Assembly (NCBI GenBank): GCA_947477655.1
Contig: CANJTS010000009.1
Coordinates: 62,001 to 126,000, forward strand
Direction: 5' to 3'
DNA length: 64,000 bases
Source: CAILUG01 sp903844415
GTDB lineage: Bacteria; Pseudomonadota; Gammaproteobacteria; Pseudomonadales; Pseudohongiellaceae
The notes under the pieces are model-generated. The model made no database searches. It was not told where the DNA came from and saw nothing but the letters and a program-made list of their open reading frames with translations. Each line of letters starts with the position of its first letter. Position 1 is the stretch's first letter. The position numbers and the translations under genes are program-made. Shown here piece after piece: positions 53,670 to 61,536 of this stretch.

Positions 53670-54887
53670 ATGAACGAACCAAGCCAACCCGAACTCATGC
53701 TGCCCTTCCCCGAACTCTCCGGGGATCTTCCACTTTTACCCGCGCGCATGGTCAACGAGTACCAGTACTGTCCACGCTTGGCCTATCTGGAGTGGGTGCA
53801 GGGAGAGTGGTCCGAGTCGGCCGATACCGTGGATGGCAAATATCAACACCGGCGAGTGGATCAACGCAAAGGCGAACTGCCTGCTGCAAGTGAAGTAGAT
53901 GAAGACACCACCATTCATGCTCGCTCCATCACCCTGTCGTCCAATCGTCTCGGCTTGATCGCCAAACTCGACCTGATCGAAGCGGAAGAGGGCAAAGTGA
54001 TTCCGGTCGATTATAAACGCGGCAAGCGTCCCCATATTTCCAAAGGGGTGTATGACCCCGAACGAGTGCAGCTGTGTGTGCAAGGCATGTTGCTGCAGGA
54101 GCACGGCTATGTTTGCGAAGAAGGGGCCATTTACTACGTGGCCAGCAAGGAGCGCGTGCGGGTTGAATTTGACGAAGAGCTGCGTAGGCTTACTTTCAAT
54201 GCCATCAGCGGTTTGCGCCTAGTGGCGGTTGGTGGGCAGATACCGGTACCGCTGGAAGACAGCCCCAAATGTCCGCGCTGTTCCTTGGTAGGAATCTGTC
54301 TGCCCGACGAAGTGCATTATCTCAAGTCGGAAAAGAGCGAGCCTCGCCCACTGGCGGTAACGCGCGATGAGGCATTGCCGGTGTATGTGCAAGCGCATAG
54401 TGCGAAAGTCAGCAAGAATGGTGATGTGCTGGAGATATCAGTCAATGATGAAAAGGTGCAGACGGCACGTCTGATCGACACTTCGCAACTGGTGCTGATG
54501 GGCAACGTCTATGTCACCACCCCCACATTGCACGAGTTGATGAAGCGCGAAATTCCAATCACCTGGCACAGCTTCGGGGGGTGGTTCATTGGGCACACGC
54601 ATGGCACCGGGCACAAGAATGTCGAATTGCGGACGGCGCAGTACAAGGCTAGTTTCGATCAAGGTTTTTGCCTGCGTCTGGCCAAGACCATCATCAACGC
54701 AAAGATACTAAACTGCCGTACCTTCCTGCGGCGCAACTGGCGTGGAGAAGAAAAGCCCGAAACACTGATAAAACTGATGAAGCATTCGGCGGAAAATGTG
54801 TGGCAGGCCACCGATATCCAGCAACTGTTGGGTATCGAGGGGGGCTGCGGCAGCACAGTACTTTGGAAATTTTTCCGGCCTGCTTAA
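53670..54887 (+). CDS. cas4-cas1: Cas4-Cas1 fusion, 5' part ending at a frameshift
   Basis: 405 aa from ATG 53670 (the frame opens at GTG 53580, but the Cas4 domain begins after 53670). The Cas4 domain shows Cys34 (YQYCPRLAYLEWV), the nuclease acid-lysine motif VIPVDYKRG (Asp114, Lys116) and the iron-sulfur cysteines CPRCSLVGIC (201, 204, 210). Cas1 starts near residue 237 and keeps its first catalytic acid, Glu390 in LLGIEG. Six G at 54839-54844 then shift the frame, giving 15 unrelated residues and a stop at 54887. The Cas1 His and Asp/Glu lie in the other frame downstream. Cas4-1 fusion is typical for type I-G and supplies spacer acquisition with PAM trimming. Confidence 0.9.
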   Translation: MNEPSQPELMLPFPELSGDLPLLPARMVNEYQYCPRLAYLEWVQGEWSESADTVDGKYQHRRVDQRKGELPAASEVDEDTTIHARSITLSSNRLGLIAKLDLIEAEEGKVIPVDYKRGKRPHISKGVYDPERVQLCVQGMLLQEHGYVCEEGAIYYVASKERVRVEFDEELRRLTFNAISGLRLVAVGGQIPVPLEDSPKCPRCSLVGICLPDEVHYLKSEKSEPRPLAVTRDEALPVYVQAHSAKVSKNGDVLEISVNDEKVQTARLIDTSQLVLMGNVYVTTPTLHELMKREIPITWHSFGGWFIGHTHGTGHKNVELRTAQYKASFDQGFCLRLAKTIINAKILNCRTFLRRNWRGEEKPETLIKLMKHSAENVWQATDIQQLLGIEGGCGSTVLWKFFRPA

Positions 54888-55383
54888 ACAGCCGGACAAG
54901 GAGGGAGAGTTCTCCTTCGACTTTAATACCCGCAATCGCAGGCCACCCACCGACCCGGTGAATGCGCTGTTGTCCTATGCCTACTCGCTGCTGGCACGTA
55001 CTTGGACGGTGACCCTGAGTGCGGTTGGCTTTGATCCCTACCGGGGCTTTTATCACCAGCCACGCTATGGTCGCCCGGCGCTGGCGCTCGATTTGATGGA
55101 ATCCTTTCGCCCCTTGATTGCCGATTCTTGCGTGATTCAGGCTATCAACAATGGAGAGGTGCGCCCCAGCGATTTTGTCAGTGTGGCGGGCAGCGTGAAT
55201 CTGACCAATGATGGCCGCAAGCGTTTCATTGCTGCCTTTGAGCGCAGGATGAGTCAGGAGATTACCCATCCGGTGTTCGGCTACAAGGTGTCCTACCGCC
55301 GTCTGCTGGAAATCCAAGCACGCCTGTTGGGACGGTTTTTGCTCGGTGAAATCAACGATTATCCAGAATTCAAAACCAGGTGA
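54839..55383 (+). pseudogene. cas4-cas1: 3' part of cas4-cas1 (Cas1 C-terminal half, out of frame)
   Basis: With one G removed from the 54839-54844 run the frame continues as IEG-AAAAQYFGNFSGLL and on through the Cas1 C-terminal domain to the stop at 55383, giving about 570 aa in total for the fusion. This part carries the catalytic histidine in GFYHQPRYGRP and the acidic residues in LALDLMESFRPLIAD. The reading frame here is otherwise clean with no further stops or shifts. That suggests a recent lesion, a sequencing error or slippage. cas2 starts 3 bases after the stop. Confidence 0.85.
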
Positions 55384-55386
55384 GCG

Positions 55387-55677
55387 ATGGCGGAACATTT
55401 GTACATTGTGTCTTACGATATTACTGACACGAAACGCTGGCGTCAGGTTTTCAAGACCATGCAAGCCTACGGAGATTGGGTACAGCTGTCCGTTTTCCAA
55501 TGCCGCATGAGCCCCAAGCGCCATGCAGAATTGATCGCTTTGCTCGACGGCATTATTCTGCGACAAGCTGACCATATCCTGTTGATGGATCTGGGCTTAG
55601 CTGACGAAATCAATCCGCAGGTAGTGAGCCTTGGTAAGGAGTTCGATGCGATCGAACGGGTTCCGATAATAGTTTGA
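55387..55677 (+). CDS. cas2: CRISPR-associated endonuclease Cas2
   Basis: 96 aa. Starts MAEHLYIVSYDITDTKRWRQVFKTMQAYGDWVQLSVFQCRMS, the Cas2 ferredoxin-like fold with the conserved aspartate in YDI. Ends in the expected beta strand (AIERVPIIV). It forms the Cas1-Cas2 integrase complex for new spacers. Length is standard. The CRISPR leader begins just after its stop. Confidence 0.95.
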   Translation: MAEHLYIVSYDITDTKRWRQVFKTMQAYGDWVQLSVFQCRMSPKRHAELIALLDGIILRQADHILLMDLGLADEINPQVVSLGKEFDAIERVPIIV

Positions 55678-55880
55678 ACCCGCCGCTGAATCGCGAGCGC
55701 TGTTGTAATGCCTGATATGCCGGGCAGCGCTCGCAGAAGTAAAGTTCTTTAAGAATCAGGAAATTAACCAAGGTGATCGTCTGTATGAAAAGATCGCGGA
55801 GTTATAAGCCTTCTTTCCCAATGCCAGAGCTCGCAATTGGCTTGAAAAACCCTTGCAAAACAAGGCACACTGCGAGAGCT
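55678..55880 (+). promoter_or_regulatory. Putative CRISPR leader with a 10-bp inverted repeat
   Basis: 203 bases between cas2 and the first repeat. GCGAGCGCTG at 55693-55702 is the exact reverse complement of CAGCGCTCGC at 55725-55734 (22-base loop), which could end the cas operon transcript or bend the leader. The part next to the first repeat is AT-richer. Orientation of the leader is inferred because the degenerate repeat lies at the opposite end. Confidence 0.65.
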
Positions 55881-56572
55881 GTTTCCCCGGCGAATTTGCT
55901 GGGGCCTCATTGAAGGTCGGAGTCGTAGACTTTATGGACGGGGAAAAGCTGCGTTTCCCCGGCGAATTTGCTGGGGCCTCATTGAAGGGAATCATTTATT
56001 TCCTATTCGGCTAAACACAAGTGGGTTTCCCCGGCGAATTTGCTGGGGCCTTATTGAAGGTGCCTGCAGGGAATCGAAACAACAGCGCGGGAACTCGTTT
56101 CCCCGGCGAATTTGCTGGGGCCTCATTGAAGGACTGTGTCAGCTAAGACTTCATGCTGCTTACGAGCCTGGTTTCCCCGGCGAATTTGCTGGGGCCTCAT
56201 TGAAGGGGTCTCACAGTGCTGCGTGAAATTTCACCGTGTTCATTGTTTCCCCGGCGAATTTGCTGGGGCCTCATTGAAGGCTTGCATGAGTCAGCAATCC
56301 TGAGTACCACATACTTTGTTTCCCCGGCGAATTTGCTGGGGCCTCATTGAAGGGCGCCACCGAAGACGTCATTATAAATTGGCATTACGCGTTTCCCCGG
56401 CGAATTTGCTGGGGCCTCATTGAAGGGTGCACTGGTAAACGTGCAGGCTGTCGCCGTTGCAATTGTTTCCCCGGCGAATTTGCTGGGGCCTCATTGAAGG
56501 TTTGCTGTTGGTGTCATTGCCAACATCCCGTCCCAAGTTTCCCCGGCGAATTTGCTGGGGCCTCATTGAAGC
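55881..56572 (+). CRISPR. CRISPR array, 10 repeats of 36 bp and 9 spacers
   Basis: Repeats begin at 55881, 55953, 56025, 56097, 56171, 56245, 56318, 56391, 56465 and 56537. The repeat begins GTTTCCCCGGCGAATTTGCT and ends GGGGCCTCATTGAAGG, with an internal hairpin CCCCGGC/GCTGGGG (one G-U pair) over a GAATTT loop, suited to Cas6-type processing. Spacers are 36, 36, 36, 38, 38, 37, 37, 38 and 36 bases. Repeat 3 has one C-to-T change (CCTTAT). Repeat 10 differs in its last base, marking the trailer end. The leader should therefore be on the cas2 side and transcription on the plus strand. No spacer was seen by eye to match this window. Confidence 0.98.
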
Positions 56573-56878
56573 ATGAGCAGAGTAGATGATTGCAGAATGC
56601 TTATCTGCCGGAACAAATGGCGATTCAAGCGCATTGAAATGAATTGAGGAATGCGCTCTTGAGGATTACTCAGGGATATTCTTTCGCACTTAACACTTCC
56701 TACTTTCTACACAGCCAACACTCCCGCAAAATAAAAAATACTCCCCCCCCCTGTTTTAATTCCGACAGTGACGTGGGGGGTATCCCGCAAACGAAGCTGA
56801 AGCCAGAAAGTGCAAAATTGCTCATCGTTCGAGTGAAATAGTATGTAGTGGGGAGATGGGACTCCTTTCTGACAAAGT

Positions 56879-56941
56879 GGGGGTACCCGGGTGGGTGGGG
56901 TCTTGGGATTGGGGTTTTGGCTTAGGTATGGGGGAGAGGGG
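56879..56941 (+). other. G-rich tract with G-quadruplex potential
   Basis: At least seven runs of three or more G occur within about 63 bases (GGGGG, GGG, GGG, GGGG, GGG, GGGG, then GGGGG and GGGG), mostly with loops of 1-7 bases. Such a density permits several alternative intramolecular quadruplexes on the plus strand. Confidence 0.6.
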
Positions 56942-56998
56942 TGCTGTTACTTGGTGGCTAGGTTGATCCACATTAAGATACTGTAGTAAATAAGTTTG

Positions 56999-57016
56999 TG
57001 GGACACTGGTGGGACA
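56999..57016 (+). promoter_or_regulatory. Candidate integrase arm-type site pair (right)
   Basis: TGGGACACTGGTGGGACA repeats the left-end site at 39228-39245 (16 of 18 bases, same orientation, same 11-bp period). It lies 113 bases inside attR. Confidence 0.5.
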
Positions 57017-57129
57017 CTAATCCACAAATATAGACAATTCCTCACAACAATTAACAACGCATCAATAGCCATATATAGCTGTTATTATTGGTAATTAATT
57101 TTTAAGCTCACTTTATCTGGCTTAATATG

Positions 57130-57190
57130 AGGGACTTAAAATCCCTCGGCAGAAATGCTGTACCGGTTCGATTCCGGTCCCGGGCACCAA
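57130..57190 (+). repeat. attR: right 61-bp attachment repeat
   Basis: Exact copy of the 3' part of tRNA-Leu from the anticodon loop through CCA plus one base. No acceptor 5' strand or D-arm precedes it, so it is a tRNA fragment left by integration. Confidence 0.95.
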
Positions 57191-57648
57191 CACCTAGTTT
57201 TTTACAATCCAATAAAGTCCACAAAACCTCGTTTTCAACTCAACTACGTTTTCAAAAATGTACCCACGGACTAAGTGTGTCCATTTTTAGTAAATAATCA
57301 TTTTTTTAATTGTGCTGTGCTATTGCTCAGCGCTGTGAGGCGCGGTATCAATCTAATTATTTATTAGTGTCTTACTCAGCAGATTTTTGCATTAGCACCT
57401 AACAAAATATTACATAATGATTGTATTTCGAACGTCCGAACCAAGTGAGGCAGAACTATGCAAGATCATGCAAGATGGTAGGTTATGAGCCTCTGTCGTG
57501 CCAAGATTGACCATTGTAAGTATGGACGTGCTGGGGGATGCTCCTTTATCCTCACTTTATCAGGCGATTCACATTGGGTGACAGTTCAAAAACATTTACA
57601 AGAAGAACAAACCAAGAAGAGCCATTCGAAGACTAAGACGGGAAGTTT
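57191..57648. other. Intergenic region right of attR
   Basis: 458 AT-rich bases of presumed original chromosome downstream of the tRNA cluster. A 66-codon frame at 57485 overlaps the start of the next gene and has no recognisable product. No terminator, RNA gene or repeat was recognised. Confidence 0.6.
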
Positions 57649-60093
57649 ATGCGCAAGAGAAGTGCAGTGTTTGGATATGCGTTGAACCTAGCCGGGGCTT
57701 GCGCGCCTTTCGCTGTATTTGCCCTCTCGGCACAGGTTGTATATTGCCAAGAAACCGTTTTAAACAACCTAGTCCAGACTTATTGCGTGGAATGCCATAA
57801 CTTAGAGGACTACTCCGGCAGCATTGACCTCGAGGCCTTAGTTTTGACTCATGTCGGCGAGGAGCCGGAAGTTTGGGAAACGGCTATCGGAAAGTTACGT
57901 GGCCGGCTCATGCCGCCCGCCGGTCAACCCCAGCCAAGCCAAGACGAGATCAACTCAGTCGTCTCTTATCTCGAGTCCACCATCGACGCCAGTGCCGCAG
58001 ATCGGCGTGTTGGCCATGTTCCGATTCAACGCCTGAACCGCACGGAGTTTGCCGCTTCTGTAAAAACACTGCTTGGGGTGGAGATTGATCCTGCACAGGC
58101 ACTGCCTGCCGATATCGAAGTAGAAGGTTTTAATAATGTTGCAGGTGCGCTTGGCATTTCACCTTCATTCATGGAGCAATACTTGTCTGCAGCCCGCAGT
58201 GCAGCCCGCCAAGCAGTAGGCGAACCAGTGCCGAAATTGGCGAGTATTTTTTATACGGCAGCCGGCTCGACCCAAGGTGGGCCCGGCGGCAACCCAGCCC
58301 AGAACAACCACCGGGACGGCTTTCCCTTAGGCACACGCGGTGGTATGAGTTTCATGCATGTTTTTCCGGCCGATGGGGAGTATCACTTCAACTTTCTAGA
58401 TGCCGATAATCTCAATGCAGGCCTGTATCCGTTTGGTATGTTGACCATGGCCACGATGGTCCTTCTAGTTGATGGCGTCGAGGTAGCGCGCAGAGATATT
58501 GGGGGGAGCGAGGATCTTGCTTTTTCTGACCGCGACGGACCCAAGGGTCGGGAAGCCATTGTTAACAAGATGGCATTCACAGCACAGGTGAAGGCGGGTA
58601 ACCATCAAATTGTCGCTACTTTTATCGAACGATCTCTGGCGCTGAGCAACGATACAGCTGGGGGAGGCAGGATCTCAGACATGCCGGTTATCAAAGGAGG
58701 TATGCAAGTTGATGGGCCGTTCTCGCCCCAGGGTCTTTCAATGAGCGATAGTCGTTCCAGAATATTCGTTTGTACGCCTGAATTAGACTCGGAAGAGCGG
58801 GCCTGCGCAGAGAACATCGCACAACACTTGGCAACCCAGGCGTTCCGCCGTACTGTGACTGAAGCCGACATGAACTTACTGATGAAATTCTATGACGCTG
58901 GTAGGCAAGATGAGGGTGGTTTCGACGCTGGTGTAACCGAATTGGTAACGGCAGTTCTGTCCAGCCCTGATTTTCTTTATCGCGCAATTCAAGCTGCACC
59001 CCAACCAACTGGTGCACGTGAGTTGAATGATTTAGAACTAGCCTCGCGCCTGTCATTCTTCCTATGGAGCCAAGGCCCTGATACCCAGTTGCTCACCCTG
59101 GCCATTGAAGGAAAACTCGCTGATCCTGCCATAATGGAACAACAAGTTGCACGTATGCTTAAAGATGAACGTGCACAAGCACTGGTCGAAAATTTTGCTC
59201 TTGCTTGGTTAAATTTGGATGAGCTCGAACAAATCGAACCCTTGGAAGCCGGTTTCAATGTTGCAATGCGCGGCAATTTTGAAACAGAAATGCGTTTATT
59301 TCTGGCCAGCGTTTTGTTAGAAGATCGCAGTGTGCATGATCTGCTGAATGCTGATTACACCTTCCTCAACGACGCGCTTGCTCGTCACTATGGCATTAGT
59401 GGCGTGCTCGGCCCGCAATTTCGTGAAGTGAAACTAACCGATGAAAGACGCTGGGGTCTGTTGGGCAAAGCAGCTGTACTAATGCGTACATCTTATGGTG
59501 ATCGCACCTCGCCAGTGTTGCGTGGCGCTTGGGTACTCGACCGTATCATGGGTACACCGCCAACTCCGCCGCCGCCAGGTGTTGTTACAGATCTTTCCAT
59601 TCATGAAGGAGATAAAACGACTACTGTACGCGCTCGCCTGGAAAAACATCGCGAGAATCCTACTTGCCAGGCCTGCCATGGCCTGATCGATCCGCCTGGC
59701 CTGGCGCTGGAGAATTTTGATGTCACTGGCCGCTGGCGAGATATCGACGCGGCTGCACAGGCACCAATTGATGCATCTTCAACGCTATCGGGCGGAAGCT
59801 TGCTAAACGGCCCTATAGATCTTCGCCACTATCTAACGAGCCGGCCGGATCAGTTCCCCACGACCGTGACCAAGCGCTTAATGATGTATGCACTCAATCG
59901 TGAAATCGAATATTTCGACATGCCTCAAATTCGTCAAATCGTGCGCACGGCAGCAGAGTCTAACTATACATTTGCTGCCATTGTTAATGGTATCGTCAAC
60001 AGCGCAGCGTTCCGTAACCAGGGTGGGGAAGAAACGGCAACAGAACAACCTACTACATCAAAAGCTGTGGCATCCATACAAGCCCCACTTTGA
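57649..60093 (+). CDS. DUF1592/DUF1588 planctomycete-type cytochrome-like exported protein
   Basis: 814 aa. A signal peptide covers about the first 33 residues. A single heme motif C-x2-C-H (CVECH, residues 46-50) opens a PSD-type cytochrome domain with LRGRLMPPAGQPQPS. DUF1587 follows (IQRLNRTEFAASVKTLLGVEIDPA), then DUF1595/1592 (LASRLSFFLWSQGPD), DUF1588 (RTSYGDRTSPVLRGAWVLDRIMGTPPTPPPPGV) and DUF1585 (ACHGLIDPPGLALENFD), which has a second C-x2-C-H (CQACH). Such proteins are common in Planctomycetes and certain marine gammaproteobacteria, always paired with a DUF1552 protein. The substrate is unknown. ATG 57649 has GGGAAG upstream. Confidence 0.88.
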   Translation: MRKRSAVFGYALNLAGACAPFAVFALSAQVVYCQETVLNNLVQTYCVECHNLEDYSGSIDLEALVLTHVGEEPEVWETAIGKLRGRLMPPAGQPQPSQDEINSVVSYLESTIDASAADRRVGHVPIQRLNRTEFAASVKTLLGVEIDPAQALPADIEVEGFNNVAGALGISPSFMEQYLSAARSAARQAVGEPVPKLASIFYTAAGSTQGGPGGNPAQNNHRDGFPLGTRGGMSFMHVFPADGEYHFNFLDADNLNAGLYPFGMLTMATMVLLVDGVEVARRDIGGSEDLAFSDRDGPKGREAIVNKMAFTAQVKAGNHQIVATFIERSLALSNDTAGGGRISDMPVIKGGMQVDGPFSPQGLSMSDSRSRIFVCTPELDSEERACAENIAQHLATQAFRRTVTEADMNLLMKFYDAGRQDEGGFDAGVTELVTAVLSSPDFLYRAIQAAPQPTGARELNDLELASRLSFFLWSQGPDTQLLTLAIEGKLADPAIMEQQVARMLKDERAQALVENFALAWLNLDELEQIEPLEAGFNVAMRGNFETEMRLFLASVLLEDRSVHDLLNADYTFLNDALARHYGISGVLGPQFREVKLTDERRWGLLGKAAVLMRTSYGDRTSPVLRGAWVLDRIMGTPPTPPPPGVVTDLSIHEGDKTTTVRARLEKHRENPTCQACHGLIDPPGLALENFDVTGRWRDIDAAAQAPIDASSTLSGGSLLNGPIDLRHYLTSRPDQFPTTVTKRLMMYALNREIEYFDMPQIRQIVRTAAESNYTFAAIVNGIVNSAAFRNQGGEETATEQPTTSKAVASIQAPL

Positions 60094-60167
60094 AAACACC
60101 AAATTTGAAAAATAAAGTAACAGCAACTTACGCAGACGCCGGCAATTAACACAACGGAGACAAGACG

Positions 60168-61511
60168 ATGGCAACGTTCCTCACCAAGAAATATTTGTCC
60201 CGCCGCACACTCTTACGCGGTGGCGCGGTAGCGCTGGGCTTGCCTTTTCTAGACGCCATGGTGCCGGCCAGCACTGCACTGGCTCAGACAGCAGCAGCGC
60301 CTAAAACTCGTGCAGGCTTCTTCTATCTGCCACATGGCGCCATCATGAACAACACGCCTTTTGGCAAAGAGGTTGACGCTTGGACCTCCAACGGCAGTGG
60401 CGACAACTTTAAGCTTGGTCATATTCTTGATCCGCTGGAAGCATTGAAACGCTACGTCACAACCTTTGAAAATCTTGAAAACACGGCAGCAGGTGGTTCT
60501 GTGCACACGCTTAATCCTGCAACGTGGCTGTCTTGCGTCAGGCCCGACACTGCCTCCAAAAATGCCAGCATGGCCATCACGCTGGACCAGATAATCGCAC
60601 AGCAATTGGGCCAACAAACCGCACTGCCTTCGCTAGAACTGTCTTCTGAAACCACCATTCAGGTTGCGGCTGGTAATGGCGGCTTCTACGCTGCTACGAC
60701 ATCTTATTCCAGCCCTAATACACCGCTACCGATGGAACACAACCCACGTAAGGTGTTCATTCAGCTGATGGGCGAAGGTGATACGGCTACCGAACGTGAT
60801 GCGTTGATTCGCAAGAACTCGAGCGTCCTGGATATGATTGCTGAACGGACTCAGTCTTTGAGAGCTAGCCTAGGCCCTGGCGACCAGGCGGCATTGTCTG
60901 ACTATCTCGATTCCGTTCGCGAAATTGAACGGCGTGTACAGATGGCGGGTAGCCGAGATTTAGATGGTGTAACTGTGCCAGACGCACCGGTCGGTGAGTT
61001 GGAAGATTTTGATAAACAAGTCAAAATGATGTTCGACCTGATTGCTTTGGCTTACCAGGCAGATCTTACCCGAATTGCCACTTTTGTAATGGTTGCCGAA
61101 GGCACTAACCGAACCTATAACCATGTTGGTGTACCGGATTCCTATCACCCGGTAAGCCATCACAGCAATGATCGTGAACGTATTCGTAAGTTGACCATTA
61201 TCCAGCGTTATCACATGGAACGTTTTGCCGATTTCCTGCAGAAGCTGTCAGACTCACCGGATGGCGATGGCAGCATTCTCGACCACTCCTTGTTTCTTTA
61301 TGGTTCGAATATGGGTAACAGCAACCAGCACGATAATTATCCATTACCCGAAATACTTGTTGGTGGCGCGAATGGTAATCATGTTGGCGGCAAGAATCTG
61401 ATATTGCCTGAGCGCACACCGCTGGCTAATGTACATTTGACCATCCTAGAAAAACTCGGCATCCAACAAGCCAGTTTTGGTAACAGTACCGGTATCCTCT
61501 CTGAAGTATGA
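60168..61511 (+). CDS. DUF1552 family exported protein
   Basis: 447 aa. A Tat-type signal (YLSRRTLLRGGAVALGLPFLDAMVPASTALAQ) indicates export of a folded protein. The body has RAGFFYLPHGAIM near the start, TWLSCVRPDTASKNASMAITLDQIIAQ, LDSVREIERRVQ and HHSNDRERIRKLTIIQRYHMERFADFLQKL, all DUF1552 hallmarks. Homologues are always found beside DUF1592 proteins and probably form one exported enzyme system. It follows the DUF1592 gene after 74 bases. Catalytic activity is unknown. Confidence 0.88.
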   Translation: MATFLTKKYLSRRTLLRGGAVALGLPFLDAMVPASTALAQTAAAPKTRAGFFYLPHGAIMNNTPFGKEVDAWTSNGSGDNFKLGHILDPLEALKRYVTTFENLENTAAGGSVHTLNPATWLSCVRPDTASKNASMAITLDQIIAQQLGQQTALPSLELSSETTIQVAAGNGGFYAATTSYSSPNTPLPMEHNPRKVFIQLMGEGDTATERDALIRKNSSVLDMIAERTQSLRASLGPGDQAALSDYLDSVREIERRVQMAGSRDLDGVTVPDAPVGELEDFDKQVKMMFDLIALAYQADLTRIATFVMVAEGTNRTYNHVGVPDSYHPVSHHSNDRERIRKLTIIQRYHMERFADFLQKLSDSPDGDGSILDHSLFLYGSNMGNSNQHDNYPLPEILVGGANGNHVGGKNLILPERTPLANVHLTILEKLGIQQASFGNSTGILSEV

Positions 61512-61536
61512 GTCGAGCGTTGAGCGAGAGCAGTAG

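Larger units (their letters stand above)
56573..57129. other. Non-coding right end of the island
   Basis: 557 bases between the array and attR. It includes a run of C at about 56742-56750, the G-rich tract 56879-56941 and the paired GGGACA boxes at 56999-57016. A 65-codon frame at 56644 has no ribosome site or recognisable product and is not accepted. Confidence 0.6.
39111..57190. mobile_element. Integrated genomic island in tRNA-Leu(TAA) carrying a type I-G CRISPR-Cas system
   Basis: About 18.0 kb between two exact 61-bp copies of the tRNA-Leu 3' portion. A tyrosine integrase gene lies 330 bases inside the left end, pointing inwards. Contents: small unknown genes, a primase-polymerase plus SF3-like helicase replication module, a repeat-rich candidate origin, an HGGxSTG protein, a lipoprotein, and a full CRISPR-Cas operon with its array. 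No capsid, terminase, portal, tail or conjugation gene was recognised. That content is like a phage satellite or a non-conjugative integrative element. Base composition of the first 2.5 kb (40600-41560) is visibly more AT-rich than the core genome. Confidence 0.9.

Noticed and set aside
54694..55575. Long minus-strand frame opposite cas1/cas2
   Set aside because: Shadow of the cas genes on the plus strand. It has no recognisable domain and spans two real genes.
56347..56589. Open frame of 80 codons inside the CRISPR array
   Set aside because: It is read through repeats and spacers, giving repeated FPGEFAGASLK strings. It is a by-product of the array.
57191..57240. Extension of the att repeat beyond 61 bp (TTACAATC on both sides)
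   Set aside because: The shared octamer is offset by two bases and the sequence between does not match, so it is probably chance.
57485..57685. Small frame before the DUF1592 gene
   Set aside because: It overlaps the well-supported start at 57649 and shows no domain or ribosome site.
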